Positions 63,854-64,000 of a stretch of 64,000 bases of DNA are shown here, in pieces (the first letter of the stretch is position 1; every line of letters starts with the position of its first letter). The stretch spans positions 868,001-932,000 of the forward strand of contig NZ_JANHJR010000001.1 of assembly GCF_024495425.1 (NCBI RefSeq). The letters run 5' to 3'. The translations under genes were made by a program, and so were the position numbers. Source of the stretch: Haloarchaeobius litoreus. Lineage in GTDB: Archaea > Halobacteriota > Halobacteria > Halobacteriales > Natrialbaceae. Under the pieces are notes generated by a model. The model had not been told where the DNA came from and made no database searches. It saw only the letters and a program-made list of their open reading frames with translations.

Positions 63854-64000
63854 CGCGGTCTGACTCCCCGGACGCGGGTGTCGCGCCCAGCCACGTCCTC
63901 GACCAGCCGGGTGTTCTTGAGCTGCCTGTCGTGGCCATCATAGCCGCCCATGGGCCACTCCTCGTCGAGACAGGACTCCTCGATGTGCTGCTCGTACCGG
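63850..64000 (-). CDS. Partial provirus gene at right edge
   Basis: Fifty codons of an open frame run in from beyond the window and end at a TGA overlapping the ATPase start. The visible C-terminus is charged and hydrophilic (EESCLDEEWPMGGYDGHD, then QLKNTRLVEDVAGRD). No domain can be named from this part. It shows that the virion operon continues to the right. Confidence 0.6.
   Translation of the reverse strand, partial: RYEQHIEESCLDEEWPMGGYDGHDRQLKNTRLVEDVAGRDTRVRGVRPR

Overview
The window is a chromosomal segment from a halophilic archaeon of class Halobacteria. The evidence is a GC-rich sequence, strongly acidic proteins, TATA-type promoters about 25 bp ahead of nearly leaderless starts, Tat lipoproteins, gyrase next to topoisomerase VI, a CofD-type F420 gene and an intron-containing tRNA-Trp. 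No genus can be named from the sequence alone.

From 1 to 54.9 kb the window is host backbone. The left edge holds a truncated type II/IV secretion ATPase. At 2.9-11 kb lies a nucleoside uptake and salvage block: a phosphohexomutase-family enzyme with an altered sugar loop, a BMP-family binding lipoprotein, a two-domain ABC ATPase, two permeases, cytidine deaminase and uridine phosphorylase. Next come NADH dehydrogenase, a DNA-binding regulator, an epimerase and arginase (11-16 kb). The topoisomerase region (17.5-26 kb) has gyrB-gyrA and top6B-top6A transcribed divergently. It is followed by DNA ligase, a glutamate-cysteine ligase homologue, cofD with a dihydrouridine-synthase-like gene, a large hybrid sensor kinase, a CitG-like/DUF447 pair with ribosomal protein S17e, aspartate-semialdehyde dehydrogenase, ADP-forming acetyl-CoA synthetase, an aminotransferase, an RCK-DHH protein, a guanidinium-exporter-like SMR protein, tRNA-Lys with a duplicated 3' end, and IMP dehydrogenase.

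From tRNA-Trp (54.9-55.1 kb) to the right edge the content changes completely. Small Cys-rich and DNA-binding-like proteins read rightward. A tightly overlapping leftward operon then encodes many short membrane proteins, a jelly-roll-like possible spike, two adjacent beta-rich proteins of 167 and about 246 residues, and an A32/HerA-like packaging ATPase. I read this as the left part of a provirus of the SH1/SNJ1 type (membrane-containing haloviruses with two major capsid proteins), inserted at the 3' end of tRNA-Trp and continuing past the window. Its integrase and right attachment site are not visible here.

Inside the provirus, between the capsid genes and the ATPase, sits an AT-rich two-gene cassette in the opposite orientation (61.4-62.9 kb). 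It encodes an unrecognised soluble protein and a two-helix membrane protein. It is the best candidate in the window for an undescribed system, for example superinfection exclusion or antiviral defence, but that role is inferred only from position and composition. Other signals worth attention are a gyrB promoter with an 11-bp inverted repeat around the TATA box and an adjacent alternating purine-pyrimidine tract, a perfect 10-bp dyad at the nucleoside operon promoter, and a low-GC mosaic block inside the two permease genes.
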